DNA of 13,758 nt from Methanofollis sp. GTDB lineage: Archaea; Halobacteriota; Methanomicrobia; Methanomicrobiales; Methanofollaceae. The notes below the pieces were generated by a model, which had not been told where the DNA came from, did no database searches, and was given only the letters and a program-made list of their open reading frames with translations. Both the position numbers and the translations under genes were made by a program. This document shows, one piece after another, positions 6,541-13,238 of the stretch (position 1 is the first letter of the stretch; every line of letters begins with the position of its first letter). The stretch covers positions 1 to 13,758 of the forward strand of contig JAQVHG010000028.1 in NCBI GenBank assembly GCA_028696365.1. The letters run 5' to 3'.

Positions 6541-6582
6541 CATATATAGAAGTTCTAATCCATAGTAATGAGATATCGGAGG
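6541..6582 (+). promoter_or_regulatory. TATA box and ribosome site of the thermosome gene
   Basis: CATATATA (6541-6548), preceded by a possible BRE segment (CCGAACG), is a strong archaeal TATA box predicting a start near 6570. GGAGG (6578-6582) then lies 8 nt before the ATG at 6591. These two signals fix the start codon, although an open frame extends about 560 bp further upstream. Confidence 0.65.
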
Positions 6583-6590
6583 TTTCTATT

Positions 6591-8180
6591 ATGCTTGCTG
6601 GACAGCCAGTCGTAATCTTACGAGATAATGTAGAACGCACCAAAGGGACAGAGGCACAGCAGTCTAATATCATGGCAGCAAAGGCGATCGCTGCCGCTGT
6701 GCGCACCACACTCGGCCCCCGGGGCATGGACAAGATGCTCGTCTCCTCGACCGGAGACGTGACGATCACCAATGACGGGGCCACCATCCTGCACGAGCTC
6801 TCGGTCCAGCACCCGGGCGCCAAGATGATGGTCGAGGTCGCCGAGACCCAGGATGACGAGGTCGGCGACGGCACCACCACCGCCTGCATCCTTGGCGGCG
6901 CCTTGATGGAGCAGGCCAGCACCATGGTCAACCAGGAGATCCACCCAACGATCATTGCCCAGGGCTATCAGTTAGGTCTGGACAAGGCCCTCGAGATCCT
7001 CAACGACCTGGTCATCACCGTCACTCCTGAAGACCGGGACGTGCTCATGCAGATCGCCTCCACCTCGATGACCGGCAAGTCGATCGAGTCGGTGAAGGAG
7101 AAGGTCGCTGGGATCGTCGTCGACGCCGTCAAGGCGGTCGCCGAGGAGAAGGACGGCAAACTGGTCATCGACGAGGACGATGTCAAGGTCGTCAAGGACG
7201 TCGGCGAGACGATGGACGACGCGGAACTCATCAAGGGTGTCGTCATCAACAAAAAGCGCGTCGCCGACGCGATGCCGCGGAAGGTCGAGAATGCGAAGGT
7301 TGCCCTCCTCGCCCAGCCCATGGAGGTCACCAAGACCCAGGTGAAGTCGAAGATCAAGATCTCCGAGAGCCAGCAGCTCAACGCCTTTGGCGACCAGGAG
7401 CGCGAGAGCCTGAAGAAACTGGCAGACGAGGTCAGGGCAGCGGGTGTCAATGTGCTCCTCTGCCAGAAGGGGATCGCCGACGCGGTCCAGTATTATCTGA
7501 CAAAGTACGGGATCTTCGCAGTCGAAGATGTTCCTGAGAAGGACATGAAGTTCGCGGCCAAGGCTCTCAACGCTGTCATCGTCAACAAGGTCAACGAGCT
7601 TTCCCCTGAGTTGATCGGCTCAGCCGGATATGTGGAGCAGATCGAGGACACCGACCTGGTCAAGATCGCCGAGTGCCCGAACCCGAAGGCGACGACGATC
7701 CTGCTGCGGGGTTCGACCCAGCACCTCATCGACGAACTCGAGCGGGCGGTTGAGGACGCACGCAGGGTCGTCCAGGATACCCTGGAAGACGGGACGTTCG
7801 TGGTCGGCGGCGGCTCGGTCGAGACCGAGATGATGCTCAAGATCAGGGAGTACGCAGCAAGTGTCGGCGGGCGGACCCAGATTGCTCTGGAAGGATTCGC
7901 CGATGCCTTCGAGTATATCCCAAAGACCCTTGCCGAAAACTCCGGCTTTGACCCCATCGACAAGGTTGTCGCCCTCAAGGCGGCCCATGCAAATGGCGAG
8001 AAGTACGCGGGGCTCAATGTCTACACCGGCGAGGTCGTGGACATGAAGGCCGAGCGGGTCTTTGAGCCTGCACGGGTAAAGAAGCAGGCGATCCTCTCGG
8101 CGTCTGAAATGGCAAGCATGCTGGTGCGGGTCGACGACATGTTCGTCACCGTCACAAAAGAAGAAGGCCCTGTCGCCTGA
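6591..8180 (+). CDS. ths: Thermosome subunit (group II chaperonin)
   Basis: Thermosomes form double-ring cytosolic complexes with a built-in lid and fold proteins by ATP hydrolysis. The 529-residue protein shows the full equatorial/intermediate/apical layout: TLGPRGMDKML (40-50), TNDGATIL (60-67), the ATP-binding GDGTTT (92-97), the DELERAVEDA segment with the presumed catalytic Asp389, VGGGSVE (405-411) and the late RVDDM (513-517). Family members usually run to 540-560 residues and end in a flexible Gly-Gly-Met-rich tail; here the protein stops at KEEGPVA, so that tail is absent. The start is set by the upstream GGAGG and TATA box. It is a single-gene unit that converges after 5 bp on the beta-grasp gene. 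Confidence 0.97.
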   Translation: MLAGQPVVILRDNVERTKGTEAQQSNIMAAKAIAAAVRTTLGPRGMDKMLVSSTGDVTITNDGATILHELSVQHPGAKMMVEVAETQDDEVGDGTTTACILGGALMEQASTMVNQEIHPTIIAQGYQLGLDKALEILNDLVITVTPEDRDVLMQIASTSMTGKSIESVKEKVAGIVVDAVKAVAEEKDGKLVIDEDDVKVVKDVGETMDDAELIKGVVINKKRVADAMPRKVENAKVALLAQPMEVTKTQVKSKIKISESQQLNAFGDQERESLKKLADEVRAAGVNVLLCQKGIADAVQYYLTKYGIFAVEDVPEKDMKFAAKALNAVIVNKVNELSPELIGSAGYVEQIEDTDLVKIAECPNPKATTILLRGSTQHLIDELERAVEDARRVVQDTLEDGTFVVGGGSVETEMMLKIREYAASVGGRTQIALEGFADAFEYIPKTLAENSGFDPIDKVVALKAAHANGEKYAGLNVYTGEVVDMKAERVFEPARVKKQAILSASEMASMLVRVDDMFVTVTKEEGPVA

Positions 8181-8185
8181 TTCTC

Positions 8186-8389
8186 TCAACCACGCGAACA
8201 GGTCGAGACTATCTCGGCCTCATCTGTTTTTATCTCGTCGTCCTGGGCCACCGGACGCCTATCCACAAAGACGATCATGGTGTCAGGGTTCATACCGAGG
8301 CAAAGAAGCGCCTTCTCCCAGGTGTCGCCTTCCTCACCATGGTAGGTGAGCACAACTCCCTCACGGGGGAACCGAAGAGTGCATTCCAT
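8186..8389 (-). CDS. MoaD/ThiS-like small beta-grasp protein (SAMP-like)
   Basis: The 67-residue protein fits the ubiquitin-like beta-grasp fold of archaeal SAMP, MoaD and ThiS proteins: a beta hairpin (ECTLRFPREGVVLTYHG), a helix (DTWEKALLCLG), then MNPDTMIVFVDRRPVAQDDEI and a last strand with EAEIVSTCSRG. These proteins act as sulfur carriers or protein modifiers after activation of a C-terminal Gly-Gly. Here the end is Arg-Gly with no Gly-Gly, so activation by an E1-like enzyme is uncertain. No Shine-Dalgarno sequence is seen; a TATA-like box (minus strand, about 8421-8413) suggests a leaderless transcript. It ends 5 bp from the thermosome stop. Confidence 0.78.
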   Translation of the reverse strand: MECTLRFPREGVVLTYHGEEGDTWEKALLCLGMNPDTMIVFVDRRPVAQDDEIKTDEAEIVSTCSRG

Positions 8390-8433
8390 CGCAAAGGTTA
8401 TCAGAGCGACTGACAGATATTGTTACTGCACGG

Positions 8434-8518
8434 GCCGGGGTAGTCTAGTCCGGGAAGGCGGTGGCCTCGAAAGCCACTGGTGCTTGGCACCTCGGGAGTT
8501 CAAATCTCCCCCCCGGCG
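8434..8518 (+). tRNA. tRNA-Ser(CGA)
   Basis: The cloverleaf is complete. Acceptor arms GCCGGGG (8434-8440) and CCCCGGC (8511-8517) pair perfectly, with discriminator G8518. The D-arm contains TAGTCTAGTCCGGG. The anticodon loop CTCGAAA is closed by GTGGC/GCCAC and has anticodon CGA at 8468-8470. A long variable arm typical of class II tRNAs follows, then the T-arm GGGAG-TTCAAAT-CTCCC. The 3' CCA is not encoded (CC is followed by T). No intron is visible. It reads serine UCG codons. Confidence 0.96.
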
Positions 8519-8694
8519 CCTTTCAAAGAATGCACTTTTCTCGCAGATGTTTTTTGCAAGTCGAAGATAGAAGGTTCATCCGATCGCGCCGTCGAGATCG
8601 AGGAGATGGTGCAGGATTCTGTTCTGTGTTTCTGGTGCCGTGCAGGTGCCAGTCAGGATGAACTGCATGGTCAGGGGTCATGGTAGGAAAGAAT
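8519..8694. other. Spacer after tRNA-Ser, nothing recognised
   Basis: No gene or RNA is evident. A T-run (TGTTTTTTGC, about 8548-8557), some 30 bp after the tRNA, could terminate its transcript. The last 8 bases (8687-8694, GAAAGAAT) form the left half of the direct repeat around element C. Confidence 0.35.
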
Positions 8695-8926
8695 GACTCT
8701 GTAGAAACCCTCTCCTCTTGTGTGGATGAGACGTTTGTCACCCGCCTTCCTACCCCTTTGGCCGGGGGCGCTGCCCCCGGACCCCCGGGATCACGATAGG
8801 GGCGGGAAGGCAGAATCGATGACTATAATGAGTGTGTTGCAGTCCACGACCTATCGTGTGGCGAGGGGTTCGGGGGGCGGTAAGCACCCCGACAGAGAGA
8901 TTCATCAAGAGGATTTCTACAGGGCC
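8695..8926 (-). repeat. MITE-like palindromic element, copy C (232 bp)
   Basis: The left end is GACTCTGTAGAAACCCTC and the right end GAGGATTTCTACAGGGCC. Inside are the hairpin GCCGGGGGCGCTGCCCCCGG (8761-8780), the inverted core (8789-8823, ending GGCAGAATCGATGAC), the inner arm GACCTATCGTG and a GGGGGGCGG/CACCCC segment. The flanks GAAAGAAT (8687-8694) and AAAAGAAT (8927-8934) are directly adjacent and match at 7 of 8 positions, as expected for an 8-bp target duplication. It lies between the tRNA gene and the convergent exonuclease relic, 36 bp before the CRISPR repeat. Confidence 0.88.
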
Positions 8927-8962
8927 AAAAGAATGTTCTTTCCGGGGATGATAAGGAGAAGG

Positions 8963-8990
8963 GTGTTCCCCACACGCGTGGGGATAAACC
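8963..8990 (+). CRISPR. Solitary type I-E-like CRISPR repeat with possible relic second repeat
   Basis: The 28-nt sequence starts GTGTTCCCC and ends GGGGATAAACC, with the stem CCCCAC/GTGGGG around ACGC. This is the canonical form of type I-E (Cse) repeats. No second intact copy is in the window. Exactly 32 nt downstream (8991-9022, one normal I-E spacer length) the sequence GTATCCGGATAAC (9023-9035) recalls the two outer ends of the repeat without its stem. No cas gene is nearby. The repeat identity rests on recognition of the family; array relic versus isolated unit is open. Confidence 0.75.
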
Positions 8991-9031
8991 AACAATTCCC
9001 TTACCCCACCGGGCACCATGGAGTATCCGGA

Positions 9032-9280
9032 TAACAATTGCCTCAACGCCTCCCCTCCCCACTCCCTGGCCTGGGCCATAGTGATCCCATGCACCTCCGC
9101 CGCCGACGGCGGGATCACAAACCCATCCTGGTACACCAACCTGCTCACCTCGCGCACCGCCCTGCCCGTCCCATCGCAGATCACCCAGGCCGCCTCGACC
9201 AGCCGCGGCGGCTCCTCGCCAAATCCTCATAGCCCAGTCGTCTCGACGTCCAAGACCAGCACGCTCTCCTCACCCTTCAC
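9032..9280 (-). pseudogene. DEDDh 3'-5' exonuclease (DnaQ-like), truncated, with in-frame TGA
   Basis: From a GTG at 9280 the minus strand encodes KGEESVLVLDVETTGL, the ExoI motif (DxET) of DnaQ-type exonucleases, then a TGA at 9229-9227. The same frame continues with GFGEEPPRLVEAAWVICDG, the matching second strand, and FVIPPSAAEVHGIT, a hallmark of the family, then AREWGGEALRQLL. Family resemblance stops near 9032, so the ExoII and ExoIII motifs with their remaining catalytic residues are missing. Beyond this point the frame runs into the CRISPR repeat and element C. A CGA-to-TGA change would explain the stop. The gene may be a relic of a chromosomal exonuclease or of a CRISPR-associated one; the sequence does not decide. 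Confidence 0.75.
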
Positions 9281-9416
9281 ATCTCGCACCTGTAGGAAAA
9301 ACCTGGAACCAAAAGGGGAGATAAACTTTCTCTTCTGCTTCAAACCCACCATCCTCTTCTCCCCTCAAGCCACACATAATCTCACACGCTCTCTGACCAG
9401 ACCGGAGCAGACCATC

Positions 9417-10262
9417 ATGATCAACACCATTCACATCGCCTTCACCGAGTCAGCCGGGGGTTGCCTCAAAGCAGCATTCAGAGACCAGCCCGATCAGCAC
9501 GTCGCCGACCTCGCCGACGACCTCTCTCTTGGCCCCATCAATCCTTACCACTATCCTGACAGACAGGTCTACTTCGAGACACTCTATACAGGCACCGAGT
9601 ATGCATCCTGGTACCAGGAAGTCCTCCCCAGGATCCGCACCTTCTGGGAAGAGACCAGACCAGGTACCACACGTAGGATCGTCTGGTTCACCAGGCGTTC
9701 AGCCATCGAGTACTCTGGGTTCCTGGAGTTCCTCTCCAGAGAACCAGACCCCTGCGCCATCGAGGTTATCGACCTCACCGAAGGTGTCGACGTCCTCTGG
9801 GAAGATGAACCCAACGAGCTTCCCGACCGCGTCATCCCGATCAGCCTCAGCGAACTCGCCCCCAAATGGCTCAAAGACCAGACCAACCGCACCCAGTTTC
9901 TCAGCCGGAGCGAGGCCGCCTTCTACCTGCGGAGTTGGGAGAGACTCAAAGATGACGAAGACGGCGTGCGCACCCTCTGGCGGGGACAACTCTACCCTAC
10001 CGTCCCCTCCACCCTAGGCGAGGACGTGCTCTACGCCGTGCCTGAAGACTGGACCAGTGCTGCGACGGTCATCGGAGAGGCGTTCAGCACCTCGTCAGAC
10101 GAATATAATCAGTGTGGCGACGCCTTCCTGTACAGCCGCCTCCTCTTTCTCATCAGATGCGGCGAGGTCGAGGCCAGGGGCGACCCCGTCTCCATGCAGA
10201 CGCTGCAGGTGCGGCGGGCAGACGTCGTCGACGAAGACGACCTCTTCCCGGCTATTCCCTAA
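9417..10262 (+). CDS. DUF1835 / DUF3658 domain protein, function unknown
   Basis: The 281-residue protein starts with MINTIHIAFTESAGGCLKAAF and DDLSLGPI (34-41), the signature of DUF1835, which spans about residues 1-130. A linker follows, and the C-terminal part (about 150-265; SELAPKW, RSEAAFYLRSWERLKDD, LWRGQLYPTVPSTLGEDVLY) fits the DUF3658 region that accompanies it in bacteria. No catalytic residues, membrane helices or signal peptide are apparent, so a soluble cytosolic protein is expected. I chose the ATG at 9417 because family homology begins there and GGAG (9402-9405) lies before it; the frame is open for another 400 bp upstream over the exonuclease relic. It is divergent from that relic and ends 54 bp before element D. 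Confidence 0.82.
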   Translation: MINTIHIAFTESAGGCLKAAFRDQPDQHVADLADDLSLGPINPYHYPDRQVYFETLYTGTEYASWYQEVLPRIRTFWEETRPGTTRRIVWFTRRSAIEYSGFLEFLSREPDPCAIEVIDLTEGVDVLWEDEPNELPDRVIPISLSELAPKWLKDQTNRTQFLSRSEAAFYLRSWERLKDDEDGVRTLWRGQLYPTVPSTLGEDVLYAVPEDWTSAATVIGEAFSTSSDEYNQCGDAFLYSRLLFLIRCGEVEARGDPVSMQTLQVRRADVVDEDDLFPAIP

Positions 10263-10316
10263 ACCCCTCAGAATAGGAGAGTTTCAGCATGACCACCACC
10301 CAGAACCTCTAAATTC

Positions 10317-10548
10317 GGCTCTGTAGAAACCCTCAGGATGTCTCTTTCTGGCGGGGGGCTTGGCCGCCCCCCGAACCCCCCGCCACACGATAGGTCGTGG
10401 ACTGCAACACACTCATCATAGTCATCGATTCTGCCTTCCCGACCCTATCGTGATCCTGGGGGCCGGGAGCAGAGCCCCCGACCAAAGGAGTAGGAAGGCG
10501 GGGGACACACGTCTCTCCCACACAAGAGACGAGAGTTTCTACAGAGTT
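10317..10548 (+). repeat. MITE-like palindromic element, copy D (232 bp)
   Basis: This is the best-preserved copy. The left end is GGCTCTGTAGAAACCCTC and the right end GAGAGTTTCTACAGAGTT. Nested inside are a hairpin GGGGGGCTTGGCCGCCCCCC (about 10355-10374), inner arms CGATAGGTCG (10388-10397) and CGACCCTATCG (10440-10450), the conserved core (about 10420-10454) and a second hairpin GGGGGCCGGGAGCAGAGCCCCC. The flanks CTAAATTC (10309-10316) and CAAAATTC (10549-10556) match at 7 of 8 positions, a likely target duplication. It sits between convergent gene ends. Confidence 0.9.
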
Positions 10549-10731
10549 CAAAATTCTTTCCTGTGTATTGACTCATACCAGAGCACACAAGGAACAGGGG
10601 CCAATCGAGAGAGAGATCGCAGGGTTCGACAATGGAAGGCATGGTCCCTGAAGACTCATGGACGCAGGTCCAGAATGAAGGAGTCGTAGGGGTCATGAAA
10701 ACGAGAAGAGAAAGGATGGTCTGACTCCCTC
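10549..10731. other. Spacer between element D and lipoprotein gene, nothing recognised
   Basis: No gene, RNA or repeat is evident. The first 8 bases are the right half of the direct repeat around element D. Confidence 0.3.
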
Positions 10732-11361
10732 TCAGAGATCAGATTCATTCAGAGCCTGGTCCATCATTGCGATCCATTCCTCAAGCGACTTTTCAAACTC
10801 GTGGATATAGGTCTTCATCCCGACGAAATCCCCTTTCATCTCCGACGGAAGATGATCGACTTCGACGGTGTCAACCTTCGCCTTCATTACAGCAGTTTTC
10901 TCTTTCATCCTTACGAGGGCTGCTTTAGCCTCACGGAAATGTTCGATCGCCGCCTCATCATCTGTTGCAAATGAGATCTTCTGACAGTGATCAATGAAGT
11001 CGCAGAAATCACTCGCTATCATCTCACAGACATCTATATCGATCTGACACATGACCTTCACGGCATCCATTCCTTCTCGCTCCTCAGAAGAGAGATAGTC
11101 ATAGGAGATCAATTCCAAGACAGTGAGTGCCTCGGTGAGGTCCACCTCTGCCGCGGCCATCTCAGCCCTGATTGACCCAACATAGAGGGTCTCAAAATCA
11201 TCAGTAGTGTTCAGCACCTCAAGATGGCCATACGCTGATTCAACGAGGGACGTCACCTCATTCATTTTTGCTTCCTCTTCAGAGACACACCCTGCAGTGC
11301 ACCCGAGAAGGAGGAGGACAAGGATACAGCAGATACCAGGAACAGAGAGATGAAATCGCAT
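10732..11361 (-). CDS. Predicted lipoprotein, helical, function unknown
   Basis: The 209-residue protein starts MRFHLSVPGICCILVLLLLG with a hydrophobic signal helix, followed by CTAGC. Cys21 (LLLG-C) or Cys25 (CTAG-C) could be the lipidated residue; the second resembles the common archaeal lipobox. The remaining sequence is charged and helical (EEEAKMNEVTSLVESAYGHLEVL, REAKAALVRMKEKTAVM, EFEKSLEEWIAMMDQAL), suggesting an all-helix, possibly coiled-coil, extracellular domain. I chose ATG 11361 because the signal peptide begins there and a TATA box lies 30 bp upstream; an ATG at 11418 would add 19 polar residues. GC content is visibly lower than in neighbouring genes, perhaps from transfer. No family recognised. 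Confidence 0.7.
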   Translation of the reverse strand: MRFHLSVPGICCILVLLLLGCTAGCVSEEEAKMNEVTSLVESAYGHLEVLNTTDDFETLYVGSIRAEMAAAEVDLTEALTVLELISYDYLSSEEREGMDAVKVMCQIDIDVCEMIASDFCDFIDHCQKISFATDDEAAIEHFREAKAALVRMKEKTAVMKAKVDTVEVDHLPSEMKGDFVGMKTYIHEFEKSLEEWIAMMDQALNESDL

Positions 11362-11386
11362 ACTATCACATAAAAATATTTTTTGT

Positions 11387-11395
11387 GAATTATAC
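11387..11395 (-). promoter_or_regulatory. TATA box of the lipoprotein gene, probably leaderless
   Basis: On the minus strand GTATAATTC is centred about 30 bp before ATG 11361, with no Shine-Dalgarno sequence in between. This placement fits a leaderless transcript and supports the shorter start. Confidence 0.5.
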
Positions 11396-11544
11396 GCCTT
11401 TCTATTTGTATCCGCCATTCACTCAAGAGTGATGAAGGGGCAACCCGGAGATCCCTGGCAAGGAACATCTCCTGACCCAAGAGGGAATGAATGTCCTCAC
11501 CTCCTTCTTCTGCAGGGAATTCTCAAATGGAATTCAAAAAAATC

Positions 11545-11760
11545 GACTCTGTGGAAATCCTCTTGATGAATCTCTCTGGCGGGGTGCTTGCCGCGACACG
11601 ATAGGTCGAGGGAGGGCAGCACTCTCTTTATGGTCATCGATTCTGCTTTCCCGGTCCTATCGTGATCCTGGGGGTCCGGGGGCAGAGCCCCCGGCAGGAA
11701 GAAGAGGAAGGCGATTATGTCATGCGTATACTAAAAATTGGCAAGGGTTTCTACAGAGCC
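11545..11760 (+). repeat. MITE-like palindromic element, copy E (216 bp)
   Basis: The left end is GACTCTGTGGAAATCCTC and the right end CAAGGGTTTCTACAGAGCC. The first hairpin is reduced (GGCGGGGTGCTTGCC); ACGATAGGTCG, the core (about 11633-11667) and the second hairpin CCGGGGGCAGAGCCCCCGG remain. The flanks are A- and T-rich (AAAAAATC left, AATTTTTT right) and give no clear target duplication. It is the only clear copy between divergent genes, about 185 bp upstream of the lipoprotein start and 244 bp upstream of the MFS start. Confidence 0.82.
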
Positions 11761-12003
11761 AATTTTTTAATCCGTCGAGAAAATCTCTGACTTTCGAGTG
11801 GGCCACCTCCTGGCAGAGGATAGACGTCCCGAACACCTGAAACGAAATGATCCGACTCAGACGAGAACCCATGTCATGGACTCTCCAGGATGTACCCGTT
11901 CAATTACGATCCCTGACCGCACCAGGCCGACACTCACCCTCTCTTCTTCCTGACACACCAGAAGAGAGCAACTTATTTCCTCTCTATCTTCCACCCTCCT
12001 CCC
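11761..12003. other. Upstream region of the MFS gene
   Basis: No gene is evident. ACTTATTTC (about 11971-11979) is a plausible TATA box some 28 bp before the MFS ATG at 12004, with no ribosome site between, so a leaderless or near-leaderless start is likely. The rest shows nothing I recognise. Confidence 0.35.
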
Positions 12004-13209
12004 ATGCAGGAGGACCCTCCACCGCCAGGCGCCACCCCACGGCAGACCGCCATCAGGCTCATCCTCATCCTCGGAGTCGTCAGTCTCCTCGGCGACATCG
12101 TCTCAAACGGCGCACGGAGCGTCACCGGCCCCTTCCTCCTCACCCTCGGCGGTTCGGCCGCTATCGTCGGGCTCGTCGGCGGGATCGGGGAGTTTACGGG
12201 GTACGGGCTGCGGGTGCTCACCGGGCTCTACTCTGACCAGACCAGGCACTACTGGCGGATTGTCTATATCGGATACGGCCTCCTGATCGCCATCCCCTTT
12301 CTCGCCATCGCCGGAACCTGGGAAGCAGCCGCCCTCCTCATCATCATCGAACGGGTCGGCAAGGCGATCCGGGCCCCGGCCCGCGACACCATCATCTCAC
12401 TGGCCTCATTCCATGTCGGCCGAGGATGGGGCGTTGGGGTCCACAAGGCCCTCGACCAAGTCGGTTCCATCATCGGCCCCCTCGTCCTTTCGGTGGCTAT
12501 CCTCTGGGGGGCAGGGTACAAGGCCGGGTTCGCCCTGCTCGCCCTTCCGATCGCTGTCCTCTTCGTCTTCCTGGCCGCAGGCAGAAAGACTGCCCCTGTC
12601 CCTGAGATCTTTGAAAGAGATGGAAGAGAAGAGACTGACCACCGCATCGACCCCCACCGATTCATCCCCTTCGCCACCTTCCTCTTCCTGGCGATGGCCG
12701 GGTTTGCCAGCTTCCCCCTCATCTCCTATCACATGAAAGCCCAGGGTCTCCTGACCGATCCGCAGATCCCCGTCGTCTATGCTCTTGCCATGACAGTCTC
12801 CACCGTTGTCGCCCTCCTGGTCGGCTGGAGTTATGATCGTCTCGGCACCAGAATCCTCCTCCTCATCCCGTGCGTCAACCTCGCCATCCCTGCCCTGGCC
12901 TTCAGCGGTTCGGTTCCCCTCGTCGTCGTCGGAACCGCAATCTGGGGGGCCGGGATCGGGATGCACGAGACCGTAATGAGGGCCACCCTCGCTGACCGCA
13001 CCACCACCGACGTTCGAGGCCAGGCCTTCGGGTTCATCTATGCGGTCTACGGCGCCGGATGGTTCCTTGGAAGCACCGTGATGGGGGTTTTGTATGAGGT
13101 CTCGATCTCCCACATCATTGGATTTGTGGTGATCGCCGAGGTGCTCGCGGTCATAGCCTACATCTGGATGCGTCGGGGGGTGCGGGGTCAGGGAGAAAAA
13201 TTGACGTAA
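12004..13209 (+). CDS. Major facilitator superfamily transporter
   Basis: The 401-residue protein has about twelve hydrophobic helices in two halves joined by a polar loop (RKTAPVPEIFERDGREETDHRIDP, about 198-221), the usual MFS arrangement. The first helix and loop carry SLLGDIVSNGARSVTGPFLLTLG, and the loop after helix 2 or 3 has GLYSDQTRHYW, a form of the MFS A-motif. LIGWSYDRLG-type residues (VGWSYDRLGTR) repeat this in the second half. A basic segment RVGKAIRAPARDT is typical of a poorly characterised prokaryotic MFS group. The substrate cannot be read from sequence; efflux of small molecules is only a guess. It stands alone and is followed by element F. Confidence 0.9.
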   Translation: MQEDPPPPGATPRQTAIRLILILGVVSLLGDIVSNGARSVTGPFLLTLGGSAAIVGLVGGIGEFTGYGLRVLTGLYSDQTRHYWRIVYIGYGLLIAIPFLAIAGTWEAAALLIIIERVGKAIRAPARDTIISLASFHVGRGWGVGVHKALDQVGSIIGPLVLSVAILWGAGYKAGFALLALPIAVLFVFLAAGRKTAPVPEIFERDGREETDHRIDPHRFIPFATFLFLAMAGFASFPLISYHMKAQGLLTDPQIPVVYALAMTVSTVVALLVGWSYDRLGTRILLLIPCVNLAIPALAFSGSVPLVVVGTAIWGAGIGMHETVMRATLADRTTTDVRGQAFGFIYAVYGAGWFLGSTVMGVLYEVSISHIIGFVVIAEVLAVIAYIWMRRGVRGQGEKLT

Positions 13210-13238
13210 ACTGTTCAGGAGTACATTTCTGGATGCTA

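Noticed and set aside
6030..6590. N-terminal extension of the thermosome
   Set aside because: It lies over the archaellin-like gene in a shadow frame; TATA box and GGAGG mark the ATG at 6591.
8750..9031. Minus-strand open frame running from the exonuclease relic through the CRISPR repeat and element C
   Set aside because: The VYPHACGEHPS part is translated CRISPR repeat and the rest is translated element; similar spurious peptides occur in the other copies.
9029..9039. GGATAACAATT resembles part of the lac operator
   Set aside because: An 11-nt match without the remainder of the operator in an archaeal context is coincidence; there is no sign of vector sequence.
9227..9229. TGA in the exonuclease as selenocysteine
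   Set aside because: It lies just after the ETTGL motif where relatives have an ordinary residue, no SECIS-like structure was noticed, and the gene is truncated anyway.
10360..10689. Plus-strand frame (MAAPRTPRHTIGRG...) in element D
   Set aside because: The same peptide-like string recurs only as part of the repeat; there is no sign of coding selection.
12406..13113. Minus-strand 235-codon frame opposite the MFS gene
   Set aside because: It is Asp/Glu/Gly-rich antisense translation of hydrophobic helices, typical of shadow frames.
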